From Lewinellaceae bacterium (GTDB lineage Bacteria; Bacteroidota; Bacteroidia; Chitinophagales; Saprospiraceae): a stretch of DNA of 64,000 bases. The stretch covers positions 62,001-126,000 of the forward strand of contig JADJSY010000004.1 of NCBI GenBank assembly GCA_016711435.1, in the 5' to 3' direction. Shown here one piece after another: positions 27,473-36,139 of this stretch (positions within the stretch are counted from its first letter, which is position 1; the number at the start of each line of letters is the position of its first letter). The notes beneath the pieces were generated by a model. The model did not search any database, had not been told where the DNA came from, and saw nothing but the letters and a program-made list of their open reading frames with translations. A program made the translations under genes and the position numbers.

Positions 27473-27543
27473 TGTTGAGAGGTGGAATTGTTGAGGGTTG
27501 AGATTGTTGAGGGTTGACTTCGCACTTATGACTTCGGACTTTA
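27473..27543. repeat. Two abutting heptamer arms, GGTTGAG and AGTCCGA words
   Basis: 27473-27518 has GTTGAGAGG, GTTGAGGGTTGAGATTGTTG and on to GGGTTGA; on the minus strand it is the 5' arm of the DUF721 gene. 27516-27543 has GACTTCGCACTTATGACTTC and GGACTT, the 5' arm of the plus-strand membrane-protein gene. Divergent junction, two different words, each in the orientation of its own gene. Confidence 0.7.
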
Positions 27544-27580
27544 CCTATCTTACCGCCCGAAATCAAATCCATCTTTCGTC

Positions 27581-28870
27581 GTGCAGCCCATTTTGCGTTT
27601 TTTTCGCCATTATTACCTGCTTGTCGTTTTCCTGCTCCTGTTGCCGGTGATGAACAACCGCATCCGGCCCAACCTGCGCAGCGTCATCTGGTCAGACGCG
27701 GAAGGCTACTACATGTACTTGCCGGCGGCATTTATCATTAAAGACTTCCATAAAGTGCCGGAAGGCAGCATGAATGCCCGTAAAAACGAACAGGGCGAAG
27801 TGGTCATCAAATACACCTGCGGGGTTTCGTATTTCTTCCTGCCTTTTTTTGCGGCGGCGCACGCCTGGACGGCCTGGAAAGGTGAAGACCCCAACGACTA
27901 TTTCAACCGGCATTACCTGCGGGCCATCGCCTGGTGCGGGTTCTTTTTCGGCTTTTTAGGACTGTTTTTTTTGCGACGAACGTTGCTGCGTACCTATTCC
28001 GAACAGGTAACGGCGCTGACGATTTTTTCCATCCTGCTGGGTACCAACCTGTTCCATTATGTGACCCGTGAAATGTCTATTTCACATAGTTTTTCGTTTT
28101 GCCTGTTTGCTTTTGTGGCCTGGCTGACGCCGCGTTTTTTGGAACGTATATCCTGGAAAAATGCGCTGCTGATGGGCGGAGCGTTGGGCTGGATCACCCT
28201 GATCCGACCAACCAACGCAATGCTGGCGTTATTTGTGTTGTTGTTCGATGTATATTCCTGGAATGCACTCAAGGATCGCGTTGCGGCGTTGTGGGGCGCC
28301 CGGCCCAAACTACTCGGCGCTGCCGCTGTGGCCTTTGTGTTTTTTATCCCGCAAATGCTATACTGGCACGAAATGACCGGCTCCTGGCTGCGCTATTCCT
28401 ACGAAGGCGAGGATTTTATTTACTGGAATAAACCCAAAATCGCGGACGTGCTGTTCGATGTGCAGAACGGGCTGCTGCTCTACTCCCCTATCGTGTTGTT
28501 TGCACTTATTGGTATGGGTATGGGTTGGAAGCAAAAACGGCATCACGCGCCGGCAATGACATTTATTTTCGCATTAGCCACCTATACTTTCGCCAGTTGG
28601 TGGGCCTGGTGGTTCGGCGGCGCATTCGGGCACCGCTGCTATGTGGAATTTTACGCCTTGCTGGCTTTGCCCATGGCCGGATTTTATGAAAGTGTGCTGC
28701 GTGCGCGGCGTTGGGTGAAAATATCCGTGCTGGCACTCGCCTTGTTTTTGATATACTACGGAGTAAAAATGTCTTTCCTGTACAGTCAGTTGCCAGGGCC
28801 CTGGGACGGCTGGGACTGGCGCTGGAACTGGGAAAAGATTTGGTGGGTGTGGTCGTATTTGTTTAAATAA
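27581..28870 (+). CDS. GT-C-like polytopic membrane protein
   Basis: 429 residues starting at a GTG (MQPILRFFRHYYLLVVFLLL). About ten transmembrane helices. The first periplasmic loop has SDAEGYYMYLPAAFIIKDF, with the acidic residues expected of GT-C glycosyltransferases (ArnT/GT87-like), and the region TREMSISHSFSFCLFAF with LIRPTNAMLALFVLLFDVY matches dolichol-phosphate-mannose-type membrane proteins of Bacteroidota. Likely transfers a lipid-linked sugar on the outer face of the inner membrane; donor and acceptor unknown. A hairpin terminator follows its stop. Confidence 0.7.
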   Translation: MQPILRFFRHYYLLVVFLLLLPVMNNRIRPNLRSVIWSDAEGYYMYLPAAFIIKDFHKVPEGSMNARKNEQGEVVIKYTCGVSYFFLPFFAAAHAWTAWKGEDPNDYFNRHYLRAIAWCGFFFGFLGLFFLRRTLLRTYSEQVTALTIFSILLGTNLFHYVTREMSISHSFSFCLFAFVAWLTPRFLERISWKNALLMGGALGWITLIRPTNAMLALFVLLFDVYSWNALKDRVAALWGARPKLLGAAAVAFVFFIPQMLYWHEMTGSWLRYSYEGEDFIYWNKPKIADVLFDVQNGLLLYSPIVLFALIGMGMGWKQKRHHAPAMTFIFALATYTFASWWAWWFGGAFGHRCYVEFYALLALPMAGFYESVLRARRWVKISVLALALFLIYYGVKMSFLYSQLPGPWDGWDWRWNWEKIWWVWSYLFK

Positions 28871-28904
28871 AACGGTAGCACGGCCTTCAGGCCATGCTAC
28901 CGTT
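28871..28904 (+). terminator. Hairpin terminator after the GT-C-like gene
   Basis: AACGGTAGCACGGCCT pairs with AGGCCATGCTACCGTT across a two-base loop with one mismatch. It starts one base after the stop codon (TAA 28868-28870). There is no long T run, but it lies between convergent genes. Confidence 0.6.
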
Positions 28905-28936
28905 CTACCTCTCACCTCTCACTTCTCTCACCTCTA
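28905..28936. repeat. CTCTCAC heptamer arm overlapping a 3' coding end
   Basis: CTACCTCTCACCTCTCACTT and on through CTCTCACC, with a 7-base step. On the minus strand this is GGTGAGAGAAGTGAGAGG, and it encodes the last residues (RGERSER) of the HHH protein before running past its stop. Confidence 0.65.
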
Positions 28937-29598
28937 ATTACTTGCCTCCCGCTTAATTCATCCTGGAGCGCTTTCAACTCATCCCACTTGCCTTCATCGG
29001 CCAGACGGGCCTGATGCGGCCAGGTGCCCGGATCGTGAATCTGGAAGTTCGGGCCTGCGGCCTGCAGGATTCCTGTGATAGTTTCCGGCGAAGTTTCGGA
29101 CAGCGCTTTCCAGGTTGTGATACCTTCTTTGATGAGCAGATCGGCAATTTTTGGACCGATGCCTTCTACAATTTTCAGGTCGTCCATTTTGTATTTGACA
29201 CCGGCAAACAGGAAGGTTGCTACGGCAGCCGCTTTGGCGACTTTAGAAGCGCCGCCGCCTGCATTGGCCAATTGTTCGCGCAGGGCATTGCGTTCGCTTT
29301 CTGCCATAATCAGATCGCTTTTTGATTTGCGAAGCATATCATTCAGGCGCTCTATTTCAGCATCGCGCTGCGTAAGTTGTACGCGCAGGTCGGTCAGTTC
29401 GCCGTTGAGCGAGGTTACTTTTGTATTCAATGTGCCGTTTTGAGTGGTCAGGTCATTGATCTGGCCTTTCAGACCGCCGACATTATAGAAGGCGTAAGCA
29501 GCCAGCCAGCCCAAAAGGAAAGGCAGGAGGCATAAGGCAAGGGCCACTGGCAGGTGGTCCATAAAACTACATTGCAGGAAAATATAGGAAAAAAGCAT
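28912..29598 (-). CDS. Membrane-anchored coiled-coil helix-hairpin-helix protein
   Basis: 228 residues. One N-terminal membrane helix (VALALCLLPFLLGWLAAYAF), a coiled coil (about 45-110: LRVQLTQRDAEIERLNDMLR), then a helix-hairpin-helix domain, LKIVEGIGPKIADLLIKEGI (about 150-175), of the predicted nucleic-acid-binding type seen in many bacterial membrane proteins. The C-terminal RGERSER is encoded by the heptamer array. It is followed upstream in the same direction by an OmpA-family gene (22-base gap), a pairing that suggests cell-envelope work. Start either MLFSY (29598) or MDHLP (29562). Confidence 0.75.
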   Translation of the reverse strand: MLFSYIFLQCSFMDHLPVALALCLLPFLLGWLAAYAFYNVGGLKGQINDLTTQNGTLNTKVTSLNGELTDLRVQLTQRDAEIERLNDMLRKSKSDLIMAESERNALREQLANAGGGASKVAKAAAVATFLFAGVKYKMDDLKIVEGIGPKIADLLIKEGITTWKALSETSPETITGILQAAGPNFQIHDPGTWPHQARLADEGKWDELKALQDELSGRQVIRGERSER

Positions 29599-29620
29599 GG
29601 CTTAAGTTCGTTTTGAAAGT

Positions 29621-30427
29621 TTAACGGTTGACGGTGATAACTACCCGGCGGTTTTGGTGGCGTCCATCATCGGTGCTGTTATCGGCTACCGGTTGGGATT
29701 CGCCTTTGGAGCCTGTCTGGATGCGACTGGCTGCAATGCCGTTGGTTGTCAGGATTTTAACAACAGACTGTGCGCGTCTGAGACCGAAGGTCATATTGCT
29801 CGCTTCTTCGCCCACATCGTCGGTATGGCCGGTTACGATGAAAGTAGCATTGGTGCTCTTGTGTTTTTCGCACAACTCTTTCAGGTAGGCATCCACTTTG
29901 GGATCGTGTTCTTTTTCCGTCGAATTGAACGGGAACAGGAGAATGACGTCTTTATCAGACTCGATAATAGCACTGTCTTCTTTTTTGAGCACCATTTTCG
30001 ACCAGGAGAAGGAAGCGGACTCTTTCGGGTCGCCGTTTTCAACAAGACCGTCGTTCACTAAAGAAGCGGCGAGTCGGACGCGGCTGGCGGGAAATTCCGG
30101 CGCGAGCATGTCGCGGATAGAAGCAGCCCGGGCCAGGGCGAGTTTTTCGCCATCGGCTTCACTGCTTCGGTAATAGCCGGTGATCACGAGGGTGTCGCCT
30201 TGTCCGCCTTTTGCCAGCAGACTTTTTTTCCAGGCAGCAAAATTTGCGTCCTCGACGGGCTTATCCGTATTCCATTTAAACAAGGGTACGCCGGAACTTT
30301 GCGCACCGGCAGCGAGCGCTGCATCATCGCCGCAGCAGTGTCGTACCTGATAGGAGTGCCAAAAGTTGGCGCACCAAATGGTGTACCCCACCAGCAGCAG
30401 GGCAATTAACCAGAGTGGAATCTTCAT
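29621..30427 (-). CDS. OmpA-family peptidoglycan-binding protein
   Basis: 268 residues. An uncleaved-looking N-terminal membrane helix (IPLWLIALLLVGYTIWCANF), a first degenerate OmpA-like domain (LVITGYYRSSEADGEKLALA, RAASIRDML), and a second canonical OmpA C-domain, FIVTGHTDDVGEEASNMTFG, followed by LRRAQSVVKILTTNGI and RHQNRRVVI (about 195-265) with the Asp and Arg that hold diaminopimelate. It is therefore tethered to the inner membrane or periplasm and grips the cell wall. Probably an operon with the HHH gene downstream. Confidence 0.88.
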   Translation of the reverse strand: MKIPLWLIALLLVGYTIWCANFWHSYQVRHCCGDDAALAAGAQSSGVPLFKWNTDKPVEDANFAAWKKSLLAKGGQGDTLVITGYYRSSEADGEKLALARAASIRDMLAPEFPASRVRLAASLVNDGLVENGDPKESASFSWSKMVLKKEDSAIIESDKDVILLFPFNSTEKEHDPKVDAYLKELCEKHKSTNATFIVTGHTDDVGEEASNMTFGLRRAQSVVKILTTNGIAASRIQTGSKGESQPVADNSTDDGRHQNRRVVITVNR

Positions 30428-30537
30428 GTGTAATTTGATTTATCGTTTTGCCAATGTATTGTTTTGGCAAATATCTTAAACGAAAAATATAAACAGATAC
30501 ATTTTGCTAAAAACTTTATAAATAAATTACATGCGGA

Positions 30538-31272
30538 TTATTTTCCAACTTTATAAAAAACGGCCCGCCTGGCATCCCAGCGGTAGCGCAGCGTCCGGGA
30601 AGTCGTGATGGCAGCCGAACCTTTCCTTTTGGATTCCACGGTTTGGGTGAGCATAATATCCGGCAGCGGCGCTTGAACGGTTTCGTATTTGACCTGCACA
30701 AATGAAACTTCGCTGTACTGGGCAGGGTTCTGTTCTTTTTCGCCGAGCCTTGCCATATCTATCTCTGCCGCTAATTTGGCACTGAACGGCTCGTACAACA
30801 CCCATTTGGTAGTAATGACGCCACTGGCATGCCAATCTTCCTGTATGGCAATAAAAGTTTTGGAGCCGATCATCTGGATGTAAAAAGCAAGAGGAGCGTA
30901 CTGGCCGGGCGCGCCATCGTGCAGGCGGTAATACATATTTTTAACTCTCCAGCCATCCTGCGTTTTTTCCAACCTGGCGAAATTGAAAAAATAACCCTCT
31001 ACCGTAAACAGCACCCAGGCTTCTTTGTCGCCGCCTACGTCCCGGACAGCAATGGTATCTACTGCCACAAACAATCCTCCGTGGGCTTCCACTTCAAACG
31101 TGTCGAGCACTGCTTGCGTACGGGGTAGCGTCCAGGCTTTGTCCGATTTGACATAACGGGCGCCCAGTATTTCGCGCAGAAACGAGGCTTTGTCTAATGT
31201 TTTGACGGTGTTTTTCTGGGCAAATAAAGCGCCGGATACAAATACCGGGATCAGCAAAAGGGCGTATTTCAT
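30538..31272 (-). CDS. Secreted protein of unknown function
   Basis: 244 residues with a clear signal peptide (MKYALLLIPVFVSGALFAQ). The rest is beta-rich with no motif I recognise (for example VLFTVEGYFFNFARLEKTQD, WHASGVITTKWVLYEPFSA). It sits 8 bases behind the dehydrogenase-like gene in the same direction, so they may be co-transcribed. The 110 bases between it and the OmpA gene are AT-rich without repeats. Confidence 0.65.
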   Translation of the reverse strand: MKYALLLIPVFVSGALFAQKNTVKTLDKASFLREILGARYVKSDKAWTLPRTQAVLDTFEVEAHGGLFVAVDTIAVRDVGGDKEAWVLFTVEGYFFNFARLEKTQDGWRVKNMYYRLHDGAPGQYAPLAFYIQMIGSKTFIAIQEDWHASGVITTKWVLYEPFSAKLAAEIDMARLGEKEQNPAQYSEVSFVQVKYETVQAPLPDIMLTQTVESKRKGSAAITTSRTLRYRWDARRAVFYKVGK

Positions 31273-31280
31273 AAGTAGTA

Positions 31281-32485
31281 TTAGTTTACATAATCCTGAA
31301 GGTATTCAAACGCGGGTGTTAAACTGCCCTTTTCGGCAATCGTAGCGCGCCGGAGTACTTCGCTTTGGCATGCCCGGGTAAACTCAGGCAAAATATGTTG
31401 CAACAATTGTTCTCCAAAAAAAACGGAAGCATCCCGCGGGAGTTCGGAAGGCAGGTTATCAATGGCCATCACGTCTACCGAACCGGGAAGATAAGGCGCT
31501 GTTTCCAAACTTGTTTCAGGGTCAAAACCGTACACCGGATCGGTAATTTTACTCGGCCGGATCGTACAGGGTACGGAAGATCCGGGCATAATATCGCAGG
31601 AAATGTCCGCCACCACACGGATTTGAAAATCAGGCTGTTGCATATCTGTCACGGTAAAAAATGCCGGCGCTTTTTTATCATAAAAAATTCCGTTGATAAA
31701 AATGTCGGTTCTGCGGTAATACGGCGCAAATGCGCTCACATAATTTTCGCCATGCCGGTAATAATCTTTTTGTCAAACGGATGACCGGGGTCGCTATGTC
31801 GGACATAATGCTCCGCGTGAATCTGTGTGAATACAGGTTTGGAAAAATCCTGCGTCAAAAATTCTTCCGGCGACACCTGCGAGATGCCCATATCGAGCAG
31901 GTTTTTGGCTGCGCCGGAGGCAACGCGCCCGGAACCTGTCAGTACGATGCGCAGGGGCGGTAAAGCGGTTTGCTGATATACGCGCAGCATTGCGGCGTAA
32001 TCGTGGCTTTCGTATAATCGGGGCAATGAAAACTGGCCGGTTCGACGACCCCATGTCCAGAGCGCATTATGTGCGCCTACGATACCCGCATAATAACCGA
32101 ATGCGACCAAACGCTCGCTGTTTTCATTGGTCAGCACTTCGTAGTCGATCAGCCGGATATTTTTGGCAATAACTGCCTGCAACAAGGATCGGTTATAAGG
32201 TTGTTTCTTGATGGTGTGCGAGAAAAAAAGATAGGTCTTTTCAGGGATCAGCCAATCAGAAGGCACTTCTTTGACTCCCATAAGGATATCACAATCGCGC
32301 AGATCTTCCTGTAAGGCAATGCCTTGCGCAGTATAATCTTCATCTTTAAAACAACGGATCGCAGACGGCTGAACAACAATTTGAACAGGTAGCAGGGCTT
32401 GTGCTTTGGCGCATTGATCGGGGCTTAGCGGCGCCCGCTCGTCGGGCGGCACTTTTCCTTCACGGATAATTCCAACTTTCAACAT
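31281..32485 (-). CDS. AlaDH/saccharopine-dehydrogenase-like oxidoreductase (one frameshift)
   Basis: Two frames, 31736-32485 (N-terminal part) and 31281-31739, are one enzyme. The first opens with KVGIIREGKVPPDERAPLSP, the alanine-dehydrogenase/PntA N-terminal fold, and has the Rossmann loop RIVLTGSGRVASGAAKNLLD. It ends wrongly at GMAKIM. Adding one A to the A5 run near 31772 continues as FDKKDYYRHGENYVSAFAPY into the second frame, and the whole becomes exactly 402 codons, the usual length. The family includes lysine-forming saccharopine dehydrogenase-like enzymes of Bacteroidota; substrate uncertain. A single missing base is more likely error than biology. Confidence 0.8.
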
Positions 32486-32524
32486 GAATAATAATGGTCA
32501 ATCTGGTTAGGCGTGTATTAAAAA

Positions 32525-32631
32525 AAGGCAAGGGGCAAGGGGCAAAGGGGCAAAAGGCAATTTAAGCATTGGTTTAGATGGCATATTTGCACTCTGCACT
32601 TTGCCTTTTGCCTTTTGCTTATTGCCCTTTA
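32525..32631. repeat. Heptamer-array inverted repeat, word GGGCAAA
   Basis: The left arm 32525-32560 is GGCAAGG/GGCAAGG/GGCAAAG/GGGCAAA/AGGCAA. The right arm 32597-32631 is TTTGCCTTTTGCCTTTTGCT and on to GCCCTTT. On the minus strand the left arm leads into the dehydrogenase-like gene and the right arm trails the E1 beta region. The same word is at 38213-38297 and 48598-48640. Confidence 0.8.
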
Positions 32632-33594
32632 ATTTTCCTGCATGATTTGCAGCACTTTTTGCACCACATCTTCCACCTGCGGTTTGGAATGGTAATCGCC
32701 ATCCTGGCCATACGCGGGGCGATGCGGCTTGGCGACGAGCGTTGCGGGCGCTACATCCAGGAAACGGTAGCCGCCTTGTTTTTCCAGCAACTGCTGCAGG
32801 ATATACGCGGAAGCGCCTCCTTCAAAATCTTCGTCGAGCACTAACACCCGATTTGTTTTTTTCAGGCTTGCAAGACAAGTTTGAGGCAGGTCGAATGGCA
32901 AAAGCGTCTGAACGTCTACAATTTCAATAGAAATCTGGAATTGTTCCAGCATTATTGCTGCTTCTTCGGCTATACGAACGCAGGCGCCGTAGGTAATCAG
33001 CGTCAGGTCGTTACCGCTGCGCAATATTTCAGGGATGCCCAGCGGTACGGTGAATTCGCCAATGTTGTCAGGCAGGCGCTCTTTCAAACGGTAACCATTC
33101 AGCACTTCCACTACAATAGCCGGATCGTCGCCGCGCAGGAGGGTGTTATACATGCCCGTAGCCTGCACCATATTTCGGGGAACGCAGATATGCATGCCGC
33201 GCAGCGAGCCCAGCATCAGCCCCATCGGAGAGCCGCTGTGCCAAACGCCTACCAAACGGTGTCCGCGCGTTCGGATGATGGCCGGCGCAGCCTGTAGGTT
33301 ATTGGAACGCCAACGCAGGGTACACAGATCGTCGGAAAGCGGCGCAAGGCCGTACAACAGGTAATCGAGGTATTGGATTTCAGCAATGGGTCGCAGTCCT
33401 CGCATAGCCATCCCGATGGCTTGCCCCATGATCGTCCATTCCCGGATACCGGTATCGAATACACGTTCTACGCCGTGTTTTTGCTGCATTCCACGCAGTC
33501 CCTGGTTTACATCACCGATGTGTCCGACATCTTCGCCGAAAGCAAAAACTTCAGGGCTGTGGGTAAAATGATAGTCGAAACAAGCATTGAGCAC
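32629..33594 (-). CDS. 2-oxoacid dehydrogenase E1 beta part (of a split fusion)
   Basis: 321 residues of the E1 beta fold: VFAFGEDVGHIGDVNQGLRG, the segment GIREWTIMGQAIGMAMRGLR, QYLDYLLYGLAPLSDDL, and the C-terminal domain ending QVEDVVQKVLQIM. The only in-frame start codons are a weak GTG and CTG, and the coding sense continues upstream (LKDGYEVLNACFD), which points to fusion with the alpha gene. Adding one base at about 33613-33620 joins the two into 798 residues, the length of the fused alpha/beta E1 of Bacteroidota. As printed, the gene is separate and poorly initiated. Confidence 0.85.
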   Translation of the reverse strand: MLNACFDYHFTHSPEVFAFGEDVGHIGDVNQGLRGMQQKHGVERVFDTGIREWTIMGQAIGMAMRGLRPIAEIQYLDYLLYGLAPLSDDLCTLRWRSNNLQAAPAIIRTRGHRLVGVWHSGSPMGLMLGSLRGMHICVPRNMVQATGMYNTLLRGDDPAIVVEVLNGYRLKERLPDNIGEFTVPLGIPEILRSGNDLTLITYGACVRIAEEAAIMLEQFQISIEIVDVQTLLPFDLPQTCLASLKKTNRVLVLDEDFEGGASAYILQQLLEKQGGYRFLDVAPATLVAKPHRPAYGQDGDYHSKPQVEDVVQKVLQIMQEN

Positions 33595-33608
33595 TTCATA
33601 ACCATCTT

Positions 33609-35024
33609 TCAGGGTGCATCATCTGCATAAACCGCCGGTATTACAGGAACCCGGAGCGGCGATCTCGGCGATTCGCTTAAAAGGAATCGCGAATAGATAC
33701 GGTCGCCTTCCGCTGTTTCGCTCTGAACGAACCCGGCTAAATCAGATACGGTATCACTGTTTTTCCCGTTCAGCAGTGCCAGGGCACGGCGAGCGATTTG
33801 CAGCAATTCAAAACGCAGCGGCTCCCGTTTTTGGGTCAACTCATTTGACAATAAGCCCAGGACAGGCAATTCAGGATGCGCTGTTTGTAAGGCCTTCAAC
33901 AGGGGAAGCAGTTGATTTTTCAGCGCCCCCACCCGGTTGTGGTAATTGCGGTAAGCGCCTTGTGCGGCTTCGACTACCTGGCGTTTTGCATCCGACTTGA
34001 TTTTTTCAATTTCTTCGGCTGTGGCAATACTACTTTCCATCATCCACTCCGCCATGCGGCGGTTGCAATCAAATTCATCCTCAAACGCCAGGCGTTCCGG
34101 GCTTTTGTACCGACGGTGGTCGCCCGAAGTGGAATGTCCCAATTGCTGTGTAACTTCCTGAATGTGAATCAAAGCGGGGCGGTGGCTTGTCCGCATTTCT
34201 TCAATTGCATCCTTATACAGTTGGCAGAGGGCGGGATAATCCCAGGCCTTGCCTTTGTAAATATTGATACCATTGGTGTTGCGCGCAGTGTCTGCCTCAA
34301 AGCCCGCCAGCGCTTCGGAAATACTCTCTTTGATCGTCTGGTATTTTTTGGGAACGCTGATACCATACCCGTCGTCCCAAACGCTGACAGCCATCGGTAC
34401 CTGTAAAACACCCGCAGCGTTCAGGGTTTCCCAGAACGCGCCTTCCGAAGTAGAGGCGTCGCCAATGGTGACAAAAGTGACTTCATTGCCACCATCGGAT
34501 AATTCGCCGCAGAGGGCGGGGTTTTCGCGAAATTTCTTGGAAGCGAACGCCAGACCAATGCCGCGGGCTACCTGACCCGCCGTCGGCGCAATATCGGAAG
34601 TGATATTGTAGCGGTTCTTTTGATCCACAAAATTACCCGCTTCGTCCACAAAAGCAGTGGCTGGGTGGCTGTTCATCTGGCGCCCTCCTGAAAAAGGGTC
34701 GCCATATGGATCGCCGTACAACTGCCCGAAAAAATTGTCGAGCGACATTTGCCCCAGTGCAAACAGGAGCGTCTGATCCCGGTAATAACCGGAGCGGAAG
34801 TCTCCTTTTCGCCAGGCTTTTGCCATGGCAACCTGGGCAACTTCTTTTCCATCGCCGATGATACCGAAATTGGCTTTGCCCATCAGTACTTCCCGACGGG
34901 CAACAACACTTGCTTCCCGGCTGATGCAACAGATGTGGAAATCGTGCAAAACTTCCTGGCGGTACGCTTCATCTTGTGGAGCAGGCGGTTTTTTGTGGCG
35001 GGAGGATGTGGTGGTTGCGACCAT
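33609..35024 (-). CDS. 2-oxoacid dehydrogenase E1 alpha part (of a split fusion)
   Basis: 471 residues from ATG 35024 (MVATTTSSRHKKPPAPQDEA); the frame is open 49 codons more, but that stretch is promoter and leader. The ThDP-binding motif GDASTSEGAFWETLNAAGVL ends VWDDGYGIS, and GDPFSGGRQMNSH and GHSTSGDHRRY (the phosphorylation-loop region) are present. The unusual extension after residue 400 (KNQLLPLLKALQTAHPELPV) links to the beta part in fused homologues. The stop at 33609-33611 is probably an indel artefact. It is a second copy of this activity beside 3418-5517. Confidence 0.87.
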   Translation of the reverse strand: MVATTTSSRHKKPPAPQDEAYRQEVLHDFHICCISREASVVARREVLMGKANFGIIGDGKEVAQVAMAKAWRKGDFRSGYYRDQTLLFALGQMSLDNFFGQLYGDPYGDPFSGGRQMNSHPATAFVDEAGNFVDQKNRYNITSDIAPTAGQVARGIGLAFASKKFRENPALCGELSDGGNEVTFVTIGDASTSEGAFWETLNAAGVLQVPMAVSVWDDGYGISVPKKYQTIKESISEALAGFEADTARNTNGINIYKGKAWDYPALCQLYKDAIEEMRTSHRPALIHIQEVTQQLGHSTSGDHRRYKSPERLAFEDEFDCNRRMAEWMMESSIATAEEIEKIKSDAKRQVVEAAQGAYRNYHNRVGALKNQLLPLLKALQTAHPELPVLGLLSNELTQKREPLRFELLQIARRALALLNGKNSDTVSDLAGFVQSETAEGDRIYSRFLLSESPRSPLRVPVIPAVYADDAP

Positions 35025-35078
35025 ACTAGTGTTGTAAAAGTTGGCTATATTTCGACAGCTTATATTTGAAAAGGCGAG

Positions 35079-35086
35079 CAAAAGTA
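35079..35086 (-). promoter_or_regulatory. -7 promoter element of the E1 alpha gene
   Basis: On the minus strand TACTTTTG followed by C, an exact TAnnTTTGC match 54 bases before the ATG at 35024. The -33 box is not clear. Confidence 0.45.
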
Positions 35087-35217
35087 AAGCAAATTTCAGC
35101 GTTTGAATATACCGGACCGGGTACAAATAGATTTTATCGCTCACAACCTTCCATGGAGGATTTAGTATCAAACAGTTGAATTTCAGGCTGAAAAAACCAT
35201 TTTCAAAAATAACTAAT

Positions 35218-35230
35218 AGTGTAATACACT
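35218..35230. promoter_or_regulatory. Perfect short dyad, possible operator
   Basis: AGTGTA-A-TACACT is a perfect 6-base dyad with a single-base centre in the divergent gap between E1 alpha and the DksA-like gene, midway between the two promoters. It has the look of a small dimer-binding site. No regulator is encoded next to it, so the role is open. Confidence 0.3.
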
Positions 35231-35283
35231 TATCAAAATATTAAATTTTTGAAAACTCCTCTTTCTCAAAGTTTTTTTTGACC

Positions 35284-35291
35284 TAATTTTG
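35284..35291 (+). promoter_or_regulatory. -7 promoter element of the DksA/TraR-like gene
   Basis: TAATTTTG followed by C, an exact TAnnTTTGC match 56 bases before the ATG at 35348. The upstream region is T-rich and no -33 box is clear. Confidence 0.45.
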
Positions 35292-35347
35292 CCCCCCGAA
35301 AGACCCACAGACATATCAATCACTCCTTAATTTTTAACCTGACAATT

Positions 35348-35935
35348 ATGAACGAGCCTAAAATAAGGTATAGTGACGAAGACCTTCAGGAGTTTAAAGT
35401 ACTGATCGATGCCAAATTGGCCCAGGCGCAGGAAGAACTGAATACTACCCAACAGCAGATTGCCGACCTCAACGAGAATGGATTCAATCAGCAGGGCGGC
35501 GACTGGTACGACGACTCCACGACACATACCGACCTTGAAATGCTTCAGCGTATGCTGGTGCGTCAGCAGCGTTATGTACAGGATTTGAAAAACGCTCTGC
35601 TCCGTATTCATAATAAAACATACGGCATTTGTAGTGTCACTGGCGTTTTGATTGACAAAAGCCGCCTTCGTCTCGTGCCACATGCGACCAAAAGTATCGA
35701 CGGTAAAAACCTGGCCAATTCCGGCAAAGAATACGCTACTGACTCTACGGGCGACTTCTTCACCACCGGCGTGGAAGAAAACGACCGGCCCATCGGCAAA
35801 CCCATTGGCGACAAGGTGCGCCTGCCCGGCAAACGCCCGACGCAACCCAACGGCGACGACTGGGAAAGTGAAAATGAAACACTGGAAGATACCAGTTATG
35901 ACAGACGCAAATTCGAGGATGACGAAGAATACTAA
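35348..35935 (+). CDS. TraR/DksA family protein
   Basis: 195 residues. A coiled-coil pair (about 10-85: EFKVLIDAKLAQAQEELNTT and MLQRMLVRQQRYVQDLKNAL) with an acidic tip (GGDWYDDSTTHTDLE) is followed by the DksA-type globular segment YGICSVTGVLIDKSRLRLVP (about 93-112). Only one of the four zinc cysteines is kept, as usual in Bacteroidota members. The C-terminal 70 residues are acidic and disordered. DksA-like proteins bind RNA polymerase through the secondary channel. A strong intrinsic terminator follows. Confidence 0.88.
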   Translation: MNEPKIRYSDEDLQEFKVLIDAKLAQAQEELNTTQQQIADLNENGFNQQGGDWYDDSTTHTDLEMLQRMLVRQQRYVQDLKNALLRIHNKTYGICSVTGVLIDKSRLRLVPHATKSIDGKNLANSGKEYATDSTGDFFTTGVEENDRPIGKPIGDKVRLPGKRPTQPNGDDWESENETLEDTSYDRRKFEDDEEY

Positions 35936-35937
35936 AA

Positions 35938-35972
35938 ATGTTGACAGGGTTGAAGCGTTGAGAGGTTGAGGG
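35938..35972. repeat. GGTTGAG heptamer arm after the DksA-like gene
   Basis: GTTGACAGGGTTGAAGCGTT continuing GAGAGGTTGAGGG, in the 3' (G-rich) orientation, starting right behind the stop. Single arm. Confidence 0.55.
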
Positions 35973-36023
35973 TGATTACTTCAGGCCTTTGCAATAAACA
36001 ACAGGCTATACCTCGTCGGAATC

Positions 36024-36066
36024 ATCCCGGATTGCTCATTTCTGGAGCAATCCGGGATTTTTTATT
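36024..36066 (+). terminator. Strong intrinsic terminator
   Basis: ATCCCGGATTGCTC (36024-36037) pairs perfectly with GAGCAATCCGGGAT (36045-36058) over a 7-base loop, followed by TTTTTTATT. It terminates the DksA-like transcript and shows that the next gene starts downstream. Confidence 0.92.
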
Positions 36067-36139
36067 GCCCTTTATCATGCATATTAGGCGCTTGTTGAAT
36101 TTTGTCTTTATCATTGTTTCAGCAAAAGCCAAACTCAGG

